Shown: in pieces, positions 22,968 to 31,492 of the stretch | Layout: every line of letters starts with the position of its first letter | How positions within the stretch are numbered: position 1 is the stretch's first letter | From: Neocallimastix lanati (nom. inval.) | Taxonomy: Eukaryota > Neocallimastigomycota > Neocallimastigomycetes > Neocallimastigales > Neocallimastigaceae | Length of the DNA: 64,000 nt | NCBI GenBank assembly: GCA_016946835.1 | Contig: JACVTC010000169.1 | Location: 45,001-109,000, forward strand | Direction: 5' to 3' | Translations under genes and position numbers: made by a program | The notes under the pieces: generated by a model | Databases searched by the model: none | Seen by the model: the letters and a program-made list of their open reading frames with translations, nothing else | Told to the model about the DNA's origin: nothing

Positions 22968-23014
<47 letters not shown>
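21506..23014 (+). other. Long leader of element B with poly(A) tracts and structured segment
   Basis: About 1.5 kb without an open frame. It holds five A-homopolymers on the sense strand: 21807-21836 (30), 21952-21985 (34), 22023-22049 (27), 22507-22552 (46) and 22969-23015 (47, ending in the A of the gag ATG). Between them are GC-richer segments at 22200-22320 and 22650-22890. The second folds into nested stems (22750-22759 with 22859-22868, 22783-22791 with 22833-22841, 22801-22805 with 22817-22821). Possible packaging or translation element; function unknown. Confidence 0.7.
21507..21519 (+). promoter_or_regulatory. Primer binding site of element B (tRNA type)
   Basis: TGGTGGAGAATCC begins 1 nt after the LTR. 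TGG is complementary to a tRNA CCA end, and the rest implies a tRNA 3' end GGATTCTCCA-CCA. None of the tRNAs in this window fits. The same 13 nt occur in the TRIM at 39824-39836. Confidence 0.7.
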
Positions 23015-23018
<4 letters not shown>

Positions 23019-23944
23019 AAACAACTACCAAAGCTATTACTTTTAGTAGATTACCAATATTAGGTGAAGAAAAAGTCCAATATGAAGAATGGAAATTCGC
23101 TTTTGAAAATTGGTGTCGAAAATATAAAATTGAAAATGAAGAAAAGAATGAATATTTAATTGCTGTAACTACAGATAAAGCAAGAACTATTGTTATAAAT
23201 TCTTTAAATAAAACACAAGCTGACTCTTATGAAATAATTTTAGAAAACTTAAAGAAAAGATTTAAACCTTGTACGCCAAAGAATGTAAAATTTTTGGAAA
23301 TATCAACATTAACCATTAAGAAAGGTGAAAAAGTTTCCGACTTCGATACAAAATTCTTACAACTCTTAAATCAATTACAATTAGATGGAAAGGATTATAT
23401 TAGTACTCCATACTGCATAAATGCATTTAGAAACTGGTCTAAAATGTATGAGTATTTGTTAGAATCAGAACCTACTAAATTAAGTGATGCAATGGAAATA
23501 ACTTCAAAAAAGGAAAAAATGCTTAAACTTCTTGAAGATAATAAACCAAAATCTAAAACTCAATTCTCAAATGTAAAGAAGAATCTAAATAACACTAATA
23601 ATAACAATAATAAAAATACGAATTTTAGATCTTTTAACACTAATTATTACAATAAAATTCCTTTTATCTCTAATACTAGGACTAATGAAAATTCCAGTTA
23701 TAATAATAAATTTAGAAATAATAACTATAACAACAATTTTACTACAAATAGAAATTTTTACAACCCTGTAGAATTCAACAAAGGAGTCGAACAGAGAAGA
23801 GCAACTTTAAAAGGTTCTCAATTCACTGATAAAGAACTAGATGATATAACAAAAAAATTATCCGATTTAAAAATCAACCTATGCATAAATTGTCAGCGTA
23901 TTGGTCACATTGTTGAATGTCCAGAATTAAACCATTTAAATTAG
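23015..23944 (+). CDS. gag: Gag of element B
   Basis: 309 codons, starting at an ATG directly after 46 A's. Residues about 20-180 resemble the capsid/retrotransposon-gag region (EEWKFAFENWCRKY, FLEISTLTIKKGEKVSDF). An Asn/Tyr-rich linker follows (about 190-250), then a C-terminal zinc-knuckle-like motif CINCQRIGHIVEC. The spacing is CX2CX4HX3C, one residue shorter than the usual CX2CX4HX4C. The stop TAG follows the slippery heptamer TTTAAAT, so a fraction of ribosomes should continue into pol. No internal stops. Confidence 0.9.
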
Positions 23945-25863
23945 TTATCGGGAGTACGCAATCTCCCGAGATAAATAAAATTGCAATAAACAACTATGAT
24001 CAAGAATATACTCTAGAATATGAAGGAAACAATAATTATATGATTAATGCAGCTCAAAAGAGAAAATCACTAAGTAAGAATGCATTGGATAAAAATAAAA
24101 TATCACCAAGTATTAAATCTATAGTAAAACCTTCCATTCTAAATCAACCTAATATAAAAGCTGTTAAACAACAGAAGAAAGCCATTAGAGATAAAAGAAG
24201 AAGAGAAATTACAAATGATATAGAAGACATGAATTTATCTAATAATAATATTACGCATGAAGAATCTAATAATAATAGTGAAAGTGTTCGTGCAACCAAT
24301 TTTGACAAACCCCAACCCAATACTCCTAATGAAAATAATTATCAAGATAATAATTCAAATACTATACCAGAAAAAGTTAAAACAAAAGGTAAGCGAAACA
24401 TGACCGAAATACAAATGTTAAAACCTGAAAATAAATTCAATATTCTAGAAGAAGCCAATAATTTATATCCTAAAATAAGCCTAACACAATTATTATCAGC
24501 TAGTCCATCTATAAGAAAAGATCTAGAACAAGGTTGTAAACCACGAGTTGAGAAAATACTTTATTCCATTCAAAATTTAAATATTCCTATTTTGTGCGGA
24601 AAAATTGGAAATAAAATGGTTAAGATACTTTTTGATACTGGTGCAAACATTAATATTATAACAAAAAATTCTCTAAAAGAATTAGAAAATGTAACTATTA
24701 ATCATTGCGACTTTTCTGAAACTATTACAATTGCCAATGGTACAATACTCCATACTAACTCTTATATAAATTTGAAAATAACTATTAATAATAATTTATC
24801 TGTGAATGAAAAATTCTACATAATAGATTATACAAACCCATTCTTTAATATTATATTAGGAAGAGGTATACAAAAGAAATACAGACTTTACATAGATCCT
24901 GATGATGACTGCCTATACCAAAAAACAAAAAAAGGATTAAAAAGAATTTCAGAAATATATAATAATAATAATACCTTAAACACTCCTATCTGCAATGCAA
25001 TAGTAATAGACAAGAGTGAAAAACAAGAATTCCTAGAAACATTGGAAAATATAATCGAATCCGTACCAATTGAAATTAAAGAACAACTTAGAGAGCTACT
25101 TCTAAAATACAAATCATGCATGGCAACTTCTTTAACTCAGTTAACTACTGCAAAGTTAGAGCCACACTCCATTGTCACTACTACAGATGTTCCTATCAAA
25201 CTCAAACCATACAAATTATCTAAGGAACATTCTGACATATTAAAACAAGAAATAATTTCACTATTAGAAAAAGACCTAATTATACCTTCCCACTCTCCGT
25301 GGTCGTTTCCTGTTTTACTTGTTCAAAAGAAAAATGGTAAATACCGCATGTGTATTGATTATCGAAGGTTGAATGAAATAACTATTAAAGATTCATACGC
25401 CTTACCCTTTATCGATGAACTCGTTTCTTCCGTAAAAGGGGCCAAAATATTTTCAGCCCTAGATTTATACTCGGGGTACCATCAGATACCAATGAACCCC
25501 ACTGACATTGAGAAAACTTCCTTCACCACAAAATTTGGTAATTACAATTTCAAGGTCATGCCATTCGGACTCACTAATGCCCCTGCTACATTTCAAAGGG
25601 AAATGAACAGGATACTTTTACCCTTAATTGGAAACTGCTTATTCGTTTACATTGATGATATTGTAATCTATTCCAAATCATTAGAAGAACATTTACAACA
25701 TCTAACCGAAGTATTTAAAATATTTGAAAAATATAATCTCTCTCTCAACTTACAAAAGTGTAAATTCTTTAAAACCGAAGTTGAAGTTCTGGGACACGTA
25801 CTTACTCCTAACGGACTAAAAACCATTCCTTCAAAAGTTCAAAAGAATTACGTTCTTTCCTAG
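23917..25863 (+). CDS. pol: Pol of element B, 5' part (protease, reverse transcriptase)
   Basis: 648 codons. The frame opens right after a TGA at 23914-23916, overlapping the gag end by 28 nt in the -1 frame. Expression as Gag-Pol through the frameshift is therefore expected, rather than from the ATG shown. Residues 1-200 are Lys/Asn-rich. The protease motif LFDTGANINII is near residue 239. The RT carries YRMCIDYRRLNEIT, FSALDLYSGYHQI and catalytic YIDD near residue 580. It ends prematurely at TAG 25861-25863, because a 1-nt loss near 25845-25850 shifts the frame inside the conserved SFLGLASYYRKFI block, which continues in the next frame. Confidence 0.9.
   Translation: MSRIKPFKLVIGSTQSPEINKIAINNYDQEYTLEYEGNNNYMINAAQKRKSLSKNALDKNKISPSIKSIVKPSILNQPNIKAVKQQKKAIRDKRRREITNDIEDMNLSNNNITHEESNNNSESVRATNFDKPQPNTPNENNYQDNNSNTIPEKVKTKGKRNMTEIQMLKPENKFNILEEANNLYPKISLTQLLSASPSIRKDLEQGCKPRVEKILYSIQNLNIPILCGKIGNKMVKILFDTGANINIITKNSLKELENVTINHCDFSETITIANGTILHTNSYINLKITINNNLSVNEKFYIIDYTNPFFNIILGRGIQKKYRLYIDPDDDCLYQKTKKGLKRISEIYNNNNTLNTPICNAIVIDKSEKQEFLETLENIIESVPIEIKEQLRELLLKYKSCMATSLTQLTTAKLEPHSIVTTTDVPIKLKPYKLSKEHSDILKQEIISLLEKDLIIPSHSPWSFPVLLVQKKNGKYRMCIDYRRLNEITIKDSYALPFIDELVSSVKGAKIFSALDLYSGYHQIPMNPTDIEKTSFTTKFGNYNFKVMPFGLTNAPATFQREMNRILLPLIGNCLFVYIDDIVIYSKSLEEHLQHLTEVFKIFEKYNLSLNLQKCKFFKTEVEVLGHVLTPNGLKTIPSKVQKNYVLS
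23935..23968 (+). promoter_or_regulatory. -1 programmed ribosomal frameshift site (gag to pol)
   Basis: In the gag frame the heptamer is T TTA AAT (23935-23941), of the X XXY YYZ form, followed at once by the gag stop TAG. A 7-nt spacer leads to a stem CGGGAG (23949-23954), loop TACGCAAT, stem CTCCCG (23963-23968). The stem is conspicuously GC-rich in this AT-rich context. Slipping back one base continues Phe-Lys-Leu-Val-Ile-Gly into the pol frame, which opens only at 23917. Heptamer, spacing and stem all match classical viral -1 sites. Confidence 0.85.
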
Positions 25864-27677
25864 GTTTAGCCAGCTACTATCGAAAATTTATTCAAAATTT
25901 TTCTATCATAGCTGATCCTTTATTTAAACTTTTAAAAAAGAATCAACCATACAATTGGACTGATAAATGTACCGAAGCTTTTGAAGAAATTAAGCAATAC
26001 TTACTTTCAGATCCTATACTTTCTTATCCAGATTTCGATAATGAATTTATAATAAGAACTGATGCATCAACCAAAGGTATCGGTGGTGTTCTCTTACAAA
26101 TGGAGGAAGACAAATTAGAACATCCAATTTGTTGCATAAGTAGAACCTTGTCACCTGCTGAGAAAAATTATTCTGTTACAGATCTAGAAGGCCTCGCCAT
26201 AATTCATAGTATAAAGAAATTCAGACCATACATAATAAGTAACAAGAAACCAATAAAACTTATTACTGACCATAAGCCATTATTAGGTTTATTCAAGAGA
26301 AGTATTCCCAATAATAATAGACATGCTCGTTGGATAGAAGAATTCAATAAGTACAGAATTAACTTGGTATATGAAAAAGGAAAAAGAAATGTTTTTGCTG
26401 ATGCTCTATCAAGACTACCATCAAAAGATTCTAACTCTATTATAAATTGTATCAATGCCATACTTGCCGACTTTAATCCAAAAGATCTCGATCTTCCAGA
26501 AGGTATTACAAAATACTTTACAAAAAATTATCAAATTGTCGATAATGTATTATACTACAAGAAGAATGATCTCTATTTAAAAGTAATTCAGAAAGATGCT
26601 GATAAAAAAGATATAATTAATCGTGCCCATCAAGTCGGTCACGAAGGAGCTGAAAAGACTACCAACAGAATACTTAATTCTTATTATTGGCCTGGAATTT
26701 GGAACGATGTTAGAATGTGGGTTAAAAGTTGTCCACGTTGTCAACTATGTAGACCTCGTCCATTTCCGAAAAGTACAGAAAACAATATAACTCCTTTAGA
26801 AGCCCCATTCACAAGAGTTGGTTTAGATATAATAGGACCTCTACCAACTACTAAAAACGGTAATAACTACATAATTACCCTAGTTGACTACTTTACTAAG
26901 TGGGTCGAAGCAAAGGCAATACCAAACCAAAAATCTGAAGAAGTAATAAAATTCTTAACTGATGTGATATCTAGACATGGACCGCCAGAAATTGTAATAA
27001 CTGATAATGGAAGTTCTTTTATTTCTGACATAACTAAAATGATGATTGACTTATACGGAACTTGGATACATTATGTTTCCCCTCATCACCCTGAATCAAA
27101 TGGGATGATAGAAAATAGGAACCGAGAAATTGGAAAAATTTTACGCCTTTTAATAAACAACGAACAAGAATGGGATGAATGTCTTCCATCCGCATTATGG
27201 GCATTAAGAACTACAAAGAATTCAAAAACTAAGTTTAGTAGCTTTGAGTTACTATATGGAAGAAAAGATACTTGGCCACTTGAAGTTATGTTCCCTGATA
27301 TATACAAAGATCCTAATGAAACAGAAGAAGAATATATTTTTCGAAGATTTTTAAGACATCAAAAATGGGTACAACAAGCCACTGAATACTCAGACCATGC
27401 AAACAAATACTGGGAACATAGAATTGGATTTAATAAAGCATTAAGAAAAACTTATAAACTAGGAGATTATGTAATGATTAGACTAATAGGGAGAAGTAAA
27501 TTAGATCCTTACTTTTATGGGCCATTCAAAGTAGTTAATAAACAAAAATTCAATACTTTAGTTCTTGAAGATCCACAAACAGGAAAACTCCTTGAAAGAA
27601 ATGTTCATATAAAAAATGTTTTCCCTTATGTACTACAAAAAAATGATACAACTTCAAGGGACGAAGTTGACTCTTAA
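25851..27677 (+). CDS. pol: Pol of element B, 3' part (RNase H, integrase)
   Basis: This continues pol in the next frame from the conserved RSFLGLASYYRKFI block; the first ATG is at 26100. RNase H has RTDASTKGIGGVL, TDHKPLLGLF and ADALSRLP. Integrase has an HHCC finger (H..H in HQVGHEG, CPRCQLC), a D,D35E core (GLDIIGPLP, ITDNGSSF, SNGMIEN) and a GPF motif (YGPFKVVNK). No chromodomain follows; the protein ends shortly after. It is one polyprotein with the 5' part, now separated by a single-base frame change that may be a mutation or an assembly error. Confidence 0.9.
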   Translation, partial: RSFLGLASYYRKFIQNFSIIADPLFKLLKKNQPYNWTDKCTEAFEEIKQYLLSDPILSYPDFDNEFIIRTDASTKGIGGVLLQMEEDKLEHPICCISRTLSPAEKNYSVTDLEGLAIIHSIKKFRPYIISNKKPIKLITDHKPLLGLFKRSIPNNNRHARWIEEFNKYRINLVYEKGKRNVFADALSRLPSKDSNSIINCINAILADFNPKDLDLPEGITKYFTKNYQIVDNVLYYKKNDLYLKVIQKDADKKDIINRAHQVGHEGAEKTTNRILNSYYWPGIWNDVRMWVKSCPRCQLCRPRPFPKSTENNITPLEAPFTRVGLDIIGPLPTTKNGNNYIITLVDYFTKWVEAKAIPNQKSEEVIKFLTDVISRHGPPEIVITDNGSSFISDITKMMIDLYGTWIHYVSPHHPESNGMIENRNREIGKILRLLINNEQEWDECLPSALWALRTTKNSKTKFSSFELLYGRKDTWPLEVMFPDIYKDPNETEEEYIFRRFLRHQKWVQQATEYSDHANKYWEHRIGFNKALRKTYKLGDYVMIRLIGRSKLDPYFYGPFKVVNKQKFNTLVLEDPQTGKLLERNVHIKNVFPYVLQKNDTTSRDEVDS

Positions 27678-27689
27678 GTGCCGAGAAAT

Positions 27690-28802
27690 TGATAAATAAC
27701 AAAATTATTAAATTAAAATAAATAATAAAAAACAAATTCATGTTATTAAAGTTTTCTAGCTTAACCCAAAAATTAATCCATTCTAAAAAAAAATTAAATC
27801 CATATTAAAGAAAATTTAATTAAATAAAGATAATTAAAATAAAATAATAATAAATTAATTAATCATTAATAATTTTAATTAAAAACTAAAATAAATTAAT
27901 AAATAATATTTTTCTAAGACTACAAATAAACAAAATAATAAACAAATTTAATAAATTATAAACAACAAATAAACAAACTTATAAACAACGCAAAATTAAA
28001 ATTAAATAGTTAAATAATTTTTTAAGTTACTTTTATTTAAAATAATGATTATTTTATTTATTTTATAACTCAACTTTTATAAACAAATTGTAATTAAAAT
28101 AACATTTTAAAACTCATATTTATTAACATTTTAATTGTAAATATTGTTTAATTTAATAATAAATTATTCTTTATTTCTCTTTTATTAATTTTATTATTTT
28201 TAATGTAAATAGTTTAAAATCAAAGAAAAATATAAAAACATGTAAATATTTCTTATAAATTATTCTTTATTATTAATTAGTTAATAAATTATTATAAATA
28301 TTTTATTAGTTTTAATAATCAAAAAAGTATGATTATTAATTAGTTAATAAATTATTATAAATATTTTATTAGTTTTAATAATCAATTTTTTTATGATTAT
28401 TAATTATTTAATAAATTATTATAGATATTTTATTAGTTTTTAATAATCAATTTTTATGATTATTAATTATTTTGATAAATTATTATATATTTTATTAGTT
28501 ATTAATAATCAATTTTATTATTAAAATTTAAAATAAATTAGTATAAATAATAAATATTTCATTTTATTATTTTATTAGTTTTAACAATTATTTTATTAAT
28601 TTAAACAAAATTAATTATTAAATAAATAAAGATTAATATTAAAATAAAAATAAATTTTTTTTAATAAAACATTTTTGTGTTTAATAATAAAACATATTTA
28701 TTTTTTTTTAAATTTCTTAAATCAATTTTATTCAGTATTTATCCTTTTATTCACTTCTACAAAATTTAATTTTTGTAGATTAAGAATATTAGGTATAAAT
28801 CA
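27690..28802 (+). repeat. 3' LTR of element B
   Basis: 1113 bp, same ends as the 5' LTR and nearly identical apart from one missing 63-bp unit and a few base changes. It starts 12 nt after the pol stop. The polypurine tract is not obvious. Confidence 0.92.
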
Positions 28803-29353
28803 CAATTGTGTAAGAAATAATAATTATTTATTAATAAATAATTACTATTTCTTAGTCTTTATAATTATTGATAATAATTATAAATTTATTTAAATTATAA
28901 TTAATTCATACATTGAAATATTATTATCAAATTTATTAAAAATATAATTATTCATACACTAAAATAATATTAAAAAATTTATTTAAATAACTATTATATA
29001 TTCTTTTATTAATATTATTAATTTTATTTAGTTATTCATTTAATTATCAAGTTAATGTAAACATTAGTTTTATTTATTTTGTACATTGTACATTTAAAAG
29101 AACAATTAATAAGTTTCTGTATTTTTTAAAGATAGTTTTATGTTAATAAGTTTAGATTAGATTTTAAAAATAATATTTAGAAAAATAGAATAATTTAGAT
29201 CATTCCGGTTATTATTTATTTTTCCTTTTTTTTTGATGATCTAAATTAAATTTTAGAAAATCGATATATTAAGGTTTTATCCAAATATAAAATAATATAT
29301 TTGGTTTTACTTAATATATACGATGATCGATATGAATAGAATATCGATCAAAA

Positions 29354-29410
29354 CTTATCTAGTTTTTTCTTCTAATCTTTTTCTAGATAAGATAATTTTT
29401 AAGATTAGAA
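29354..29410 (+). promoter_or_regulatory. Possible RNA pseudoknot in C-group LTR U3
   Basis: Stem 1 is CTTATCTAG (29354-29362) with CTAGATAAG (29383-29391). Its loop holds TTCTAATCTT (29370-29379), the exact complement of AAGATTAGAA (29401-29410) just downstream. In other LTR copies stem 1 is CTTTCCAGG/CCTGGAAAG (49110-49145) or TATTCAGG/CCTGAATA (50867-50900), while the loop and downstream strands stay the same. Because U3 is transcribed from the 3' LTR, this would lie in the 3' untranslated RNA. The structure is inferred from complementarity and covariation. Confidence 0.65.
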
Positions 29411-29444
29411 AAACTTTTTATTTAACCTTAATTTAATAAAAAAA

Positions 29445-29490
29445 TATAAAAGGGCTCTTGATTTCTCTTTAAGAAATCAAGAGTTATTAT
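29445..29490 (+). promoter_or_regulatory. TATA box, start-site hairpin and self-priming sequence of element C
   Basis: TATAAAAGGG is at 29445-29454. A perfect hairpin CTCTTGATTTCT/AGAAATCAAGAG with a 5-nt loop (29455-29483) follows. AAGAGTTATTAT (29479-29490), 34 nt from the TATA start, is the reverse complement of the primer site after the LTR. The transcript start is inferred to lie at or just before 29479. Confidence 0.6.
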
Positions 29491-29756
29491 TATAAAAATA
29501 TAGTTATAATAATAGCAATTTTATATTTTAAACTTTAATAAATTAATAAAACATTTTATTAAAAAACATATTTTTTAAAACAAATTTATTCAAATATTCC
29601 TTCTTTTGCTCTTTGTGTTGTTATTATAATTAATTTTATAATAAACTCGTTTTTAGGTAAAATTTTTATTTTTATTTTATTTCTCAACTTAATGAATTAG
29701 TCATTAAGTTGAAGTTAATAATCATATTTAGTGATAGAATTTAGTATGATTATTAC

Positions 29757-29769
29757 AATAATAACTCTT
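29757..29769 (+). promoter_or_regulatory. Primer binding site of element C, complementary to its own LTR
   Basis: ATAATAACTCTT directly follows the LTR and is the perfect reverse complement of AAGAGTTATTAT at 29479-29490. No tRNA-type TGG start is present. This is the arrangement used for self-priming by Tf1-like elements. Confidence 0.7.
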
Positions 29770-30634
29770 CTTAAATTAGTTTAGCTTAAGGTTAGATAAG
29801 ATGTAAAAAAAAAAAAAAAAAATTTTTTTTTTCTAGAATAGTGTAACGTTATCAATCGAAATTATATATATTAGAATATAATAATAATATATATTGAGAA
29901 TAGTATAAAAAAAAAAAAAAAGAAAAAATTTAGTAATTTTGATTGGAGTAAAAAAAAAAAAAAAAAAAAAAAATTTAAGAATACAATATATTACAATACA
30001 AAATAATATATATAAAAAAAATTTTTTAAATTAAAATATATATATATAAAAAAAAAAAAAAAAAAAAATTTAATGATAAATAAATATTAAATAAATGAAT
30101 AATATGGAAATTAAATAAATTATAAATAAACTCAATGGATGGATAATAATAAAATAAATAAATAATTTAATTTTAGAATAAATTAAATATATAAAATCAA
30201 TGGATGGAAATAATAAATAATAAATAAATGTATTAATAATAAAATATAGAAATAGATAATGAATAAAATACATATAGTTAATAAAAAATAAAATAAAGAG
30301 ACTACTTAGATATAAAAAGTCAATATTGTTATATGGTATAATGAAGGAAAGTCTCTAATACTTGTTTTATGGTGTTCAATTCTGATCTCACTCTAAGTAC
30401 GTTGTTGACCCTCGCTGGTAGGCAGAGGCGTAAGACCTACATTCAGCTCTTCGGTTGATAAACCGAATGAACAGCAACACGGAACAGAAGTAATCAAAAT
30501 TGACTCCATAAAACATTTATTAATTCAGAAGCTTTATTATATCCATATTAACAGATTATTGATTATAAGATAATAATACCTTCCCCCATATTCCACTGAT
30601 CTATATTTATTTTAATAATTTTTAGTATATTTAG
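29758..30634 (+). other. 5' leader of element C
   Basis: About 880 nt without an open frame. It has several A runs (15-22 nt) and long AT stretches, then a GC-richer segment (30360-30490) containing a perfect hairpin TTCGGTT-gata-AACCGAA (30450-30467). Likely an RNA structural or packaging region. Confidence 0.6.
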
Positions 30635-31492
30635 GTGAAAATGGAACTCAACAGTGAAAATCCAAGCTCTTCAAACAAAACTCCCAATAGTGTTAACCGT
30701 TGTAATACCTCTTCGAAACTGATAACTGCTCTTACTGATTTCCTTCCTGCTCTCTTTTCTCCAGGTGGTGTATTGGTAAAGGAGAACGAAGAAAAGCATA
30801 AGCAAGGTGTTCTAGAAACTATAACTCAATGTGAAAACTTCTTCAAAGAACACCCAGACTCCTTCAGAAACGACGAATCCAAAAATTCGTTCGTAATTAA
30901 TAAGCTCTCTGGTATAGCTAGGAATTGGGGTCTTTCTCTTCTTGGCGATGGAACCCTGAAAACCCTTTCATTCGAAGGTTTCAAGAAACTCCTTTTAGAC
31001 AACTTTGATGCAGGAAGCGAGAAGAAACAGAAGTACGTCATAATGGAAAAGCTTTGGAAATTAAAACAACAACACTTGGGAAATGCTGCTGAGTACACTA
31101 TTGAGTTCCGTAGATTGGCTGGACGTCTGGGATGGCCTGATAAAGTTCTCATTGATATTATTGGGAAAGGTTTGATTGATCGGGTTCGCGAAGAATTTGA
31201 TAAGCTTGATAAACCCGATACCTTGTTTGAAGCCACTAATGTTATTATCGGAATCGATAAAAAATGCTATCTTGAGAGTTGCATTCGGCATAAGTCTGGA
31301 AATCACAACAATAACCACAAGTCATTTAATAAGAAAAGAAAAGAGCTCAACAAAACCGAGAATCACTTTAAAATAAACAAGTTCAAGAAAAATAAGTTTA
31401 AAAAGGAGCTCTTATCAGCTAACTATACTCCTTCTGCTGAAACTTCCATGACTACTACCTTTTACATTCAAATCAATAACAAAAAACATTAA
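30635..31492 (+). CDS. gag: Gag of element C
   Basis: 285 codons. Residues about 60-200 carry the conserved retrotransposon Gag (capsid) pattern: FFKEHPDSF, ARNWGLSLL, FKKLLLDNFDAG, AEYTIEFRRLAGRLGWPDKVLIDIIGKGL. A basic Lys/Asn/His-rich C-terminus follows, without a clear CCHC knuckle. The stop TAA falls inside what should be the start of the protease (INNKKH, then KANILIDSGS in the next frame). In the related copy at 58137-61392 Gag and protease are continuous, so this stop marks either a +1 frameshift site or a recent small indel. Confidence 0.9.
   Translation: MKMELNSENPSSSNKTPNSVNRCNTSSKLITALTDFLPALFSPGGVLVKENEEKHKQGVLETITQCENFFKEHPDSFRNDESKNSFVINKLSGIARNWGLSLLGDGTLKTLSFEGFKKLLLDNFDAGSEKKQKYVIMEKLWKLKQQHLGNAAEYTIEFRRLAGRLGWPDKVLIDIIGKGLIDRVREEFDKLDKPDTLFEATNVIIGIDKKCYLESCIRHKSGNHNNNHKSFNKKRKELNKTENHFKINKFKKNKFKKELLSANYTPSAETSMTTTFYIQINNKKH

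Larger units (their letters stand above)
20328..28802 (+). mobile_element. Ty3/gypsy element B (near-complete)
   Basis: 8.5 kb: LTR 20328-21505, tRNA-type primer site, unusually long leader (about 1.5 kb), gag, pol and LTR 27690-28802. It has a 4-bp target duplication caat (20324-20327 and 28803-28806) and lies 16 nt upstream of tRNA-Asn. Gag to pol uses a clear -1 frameshift site. One further frame break between RT and RNase H (about 25845) would disable Pol unless it is a sequencing error. The LTRs differ by a 63-bp tandem unit and a handful of substitutions. Confidence 0.93.
28809..29757 (+). repeat. 5' LTR of element C
   Basis: 949 bp, TGTAAGAAAT to GATTATTACA. It starts with a terminal hairpin (28811-28856). 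U3 holds hairpins at about 29272-29322 and 29325-29349 and a pseudoknot-like module (29354-29410). TATAAAAGGG is at 29445. A 12-bp perfect hairpin spans 29455-29483, followed by the primer-complementary AAGAGTTATTAT. Confidence 0.93.

Noticed and set aside
28809-28810. Element C LTR edge one or two bases further left
   Set aside because: Placing the edge at TGTAAG gives TG...CA ends and a perfect 5-bp duplication; other placements do not.
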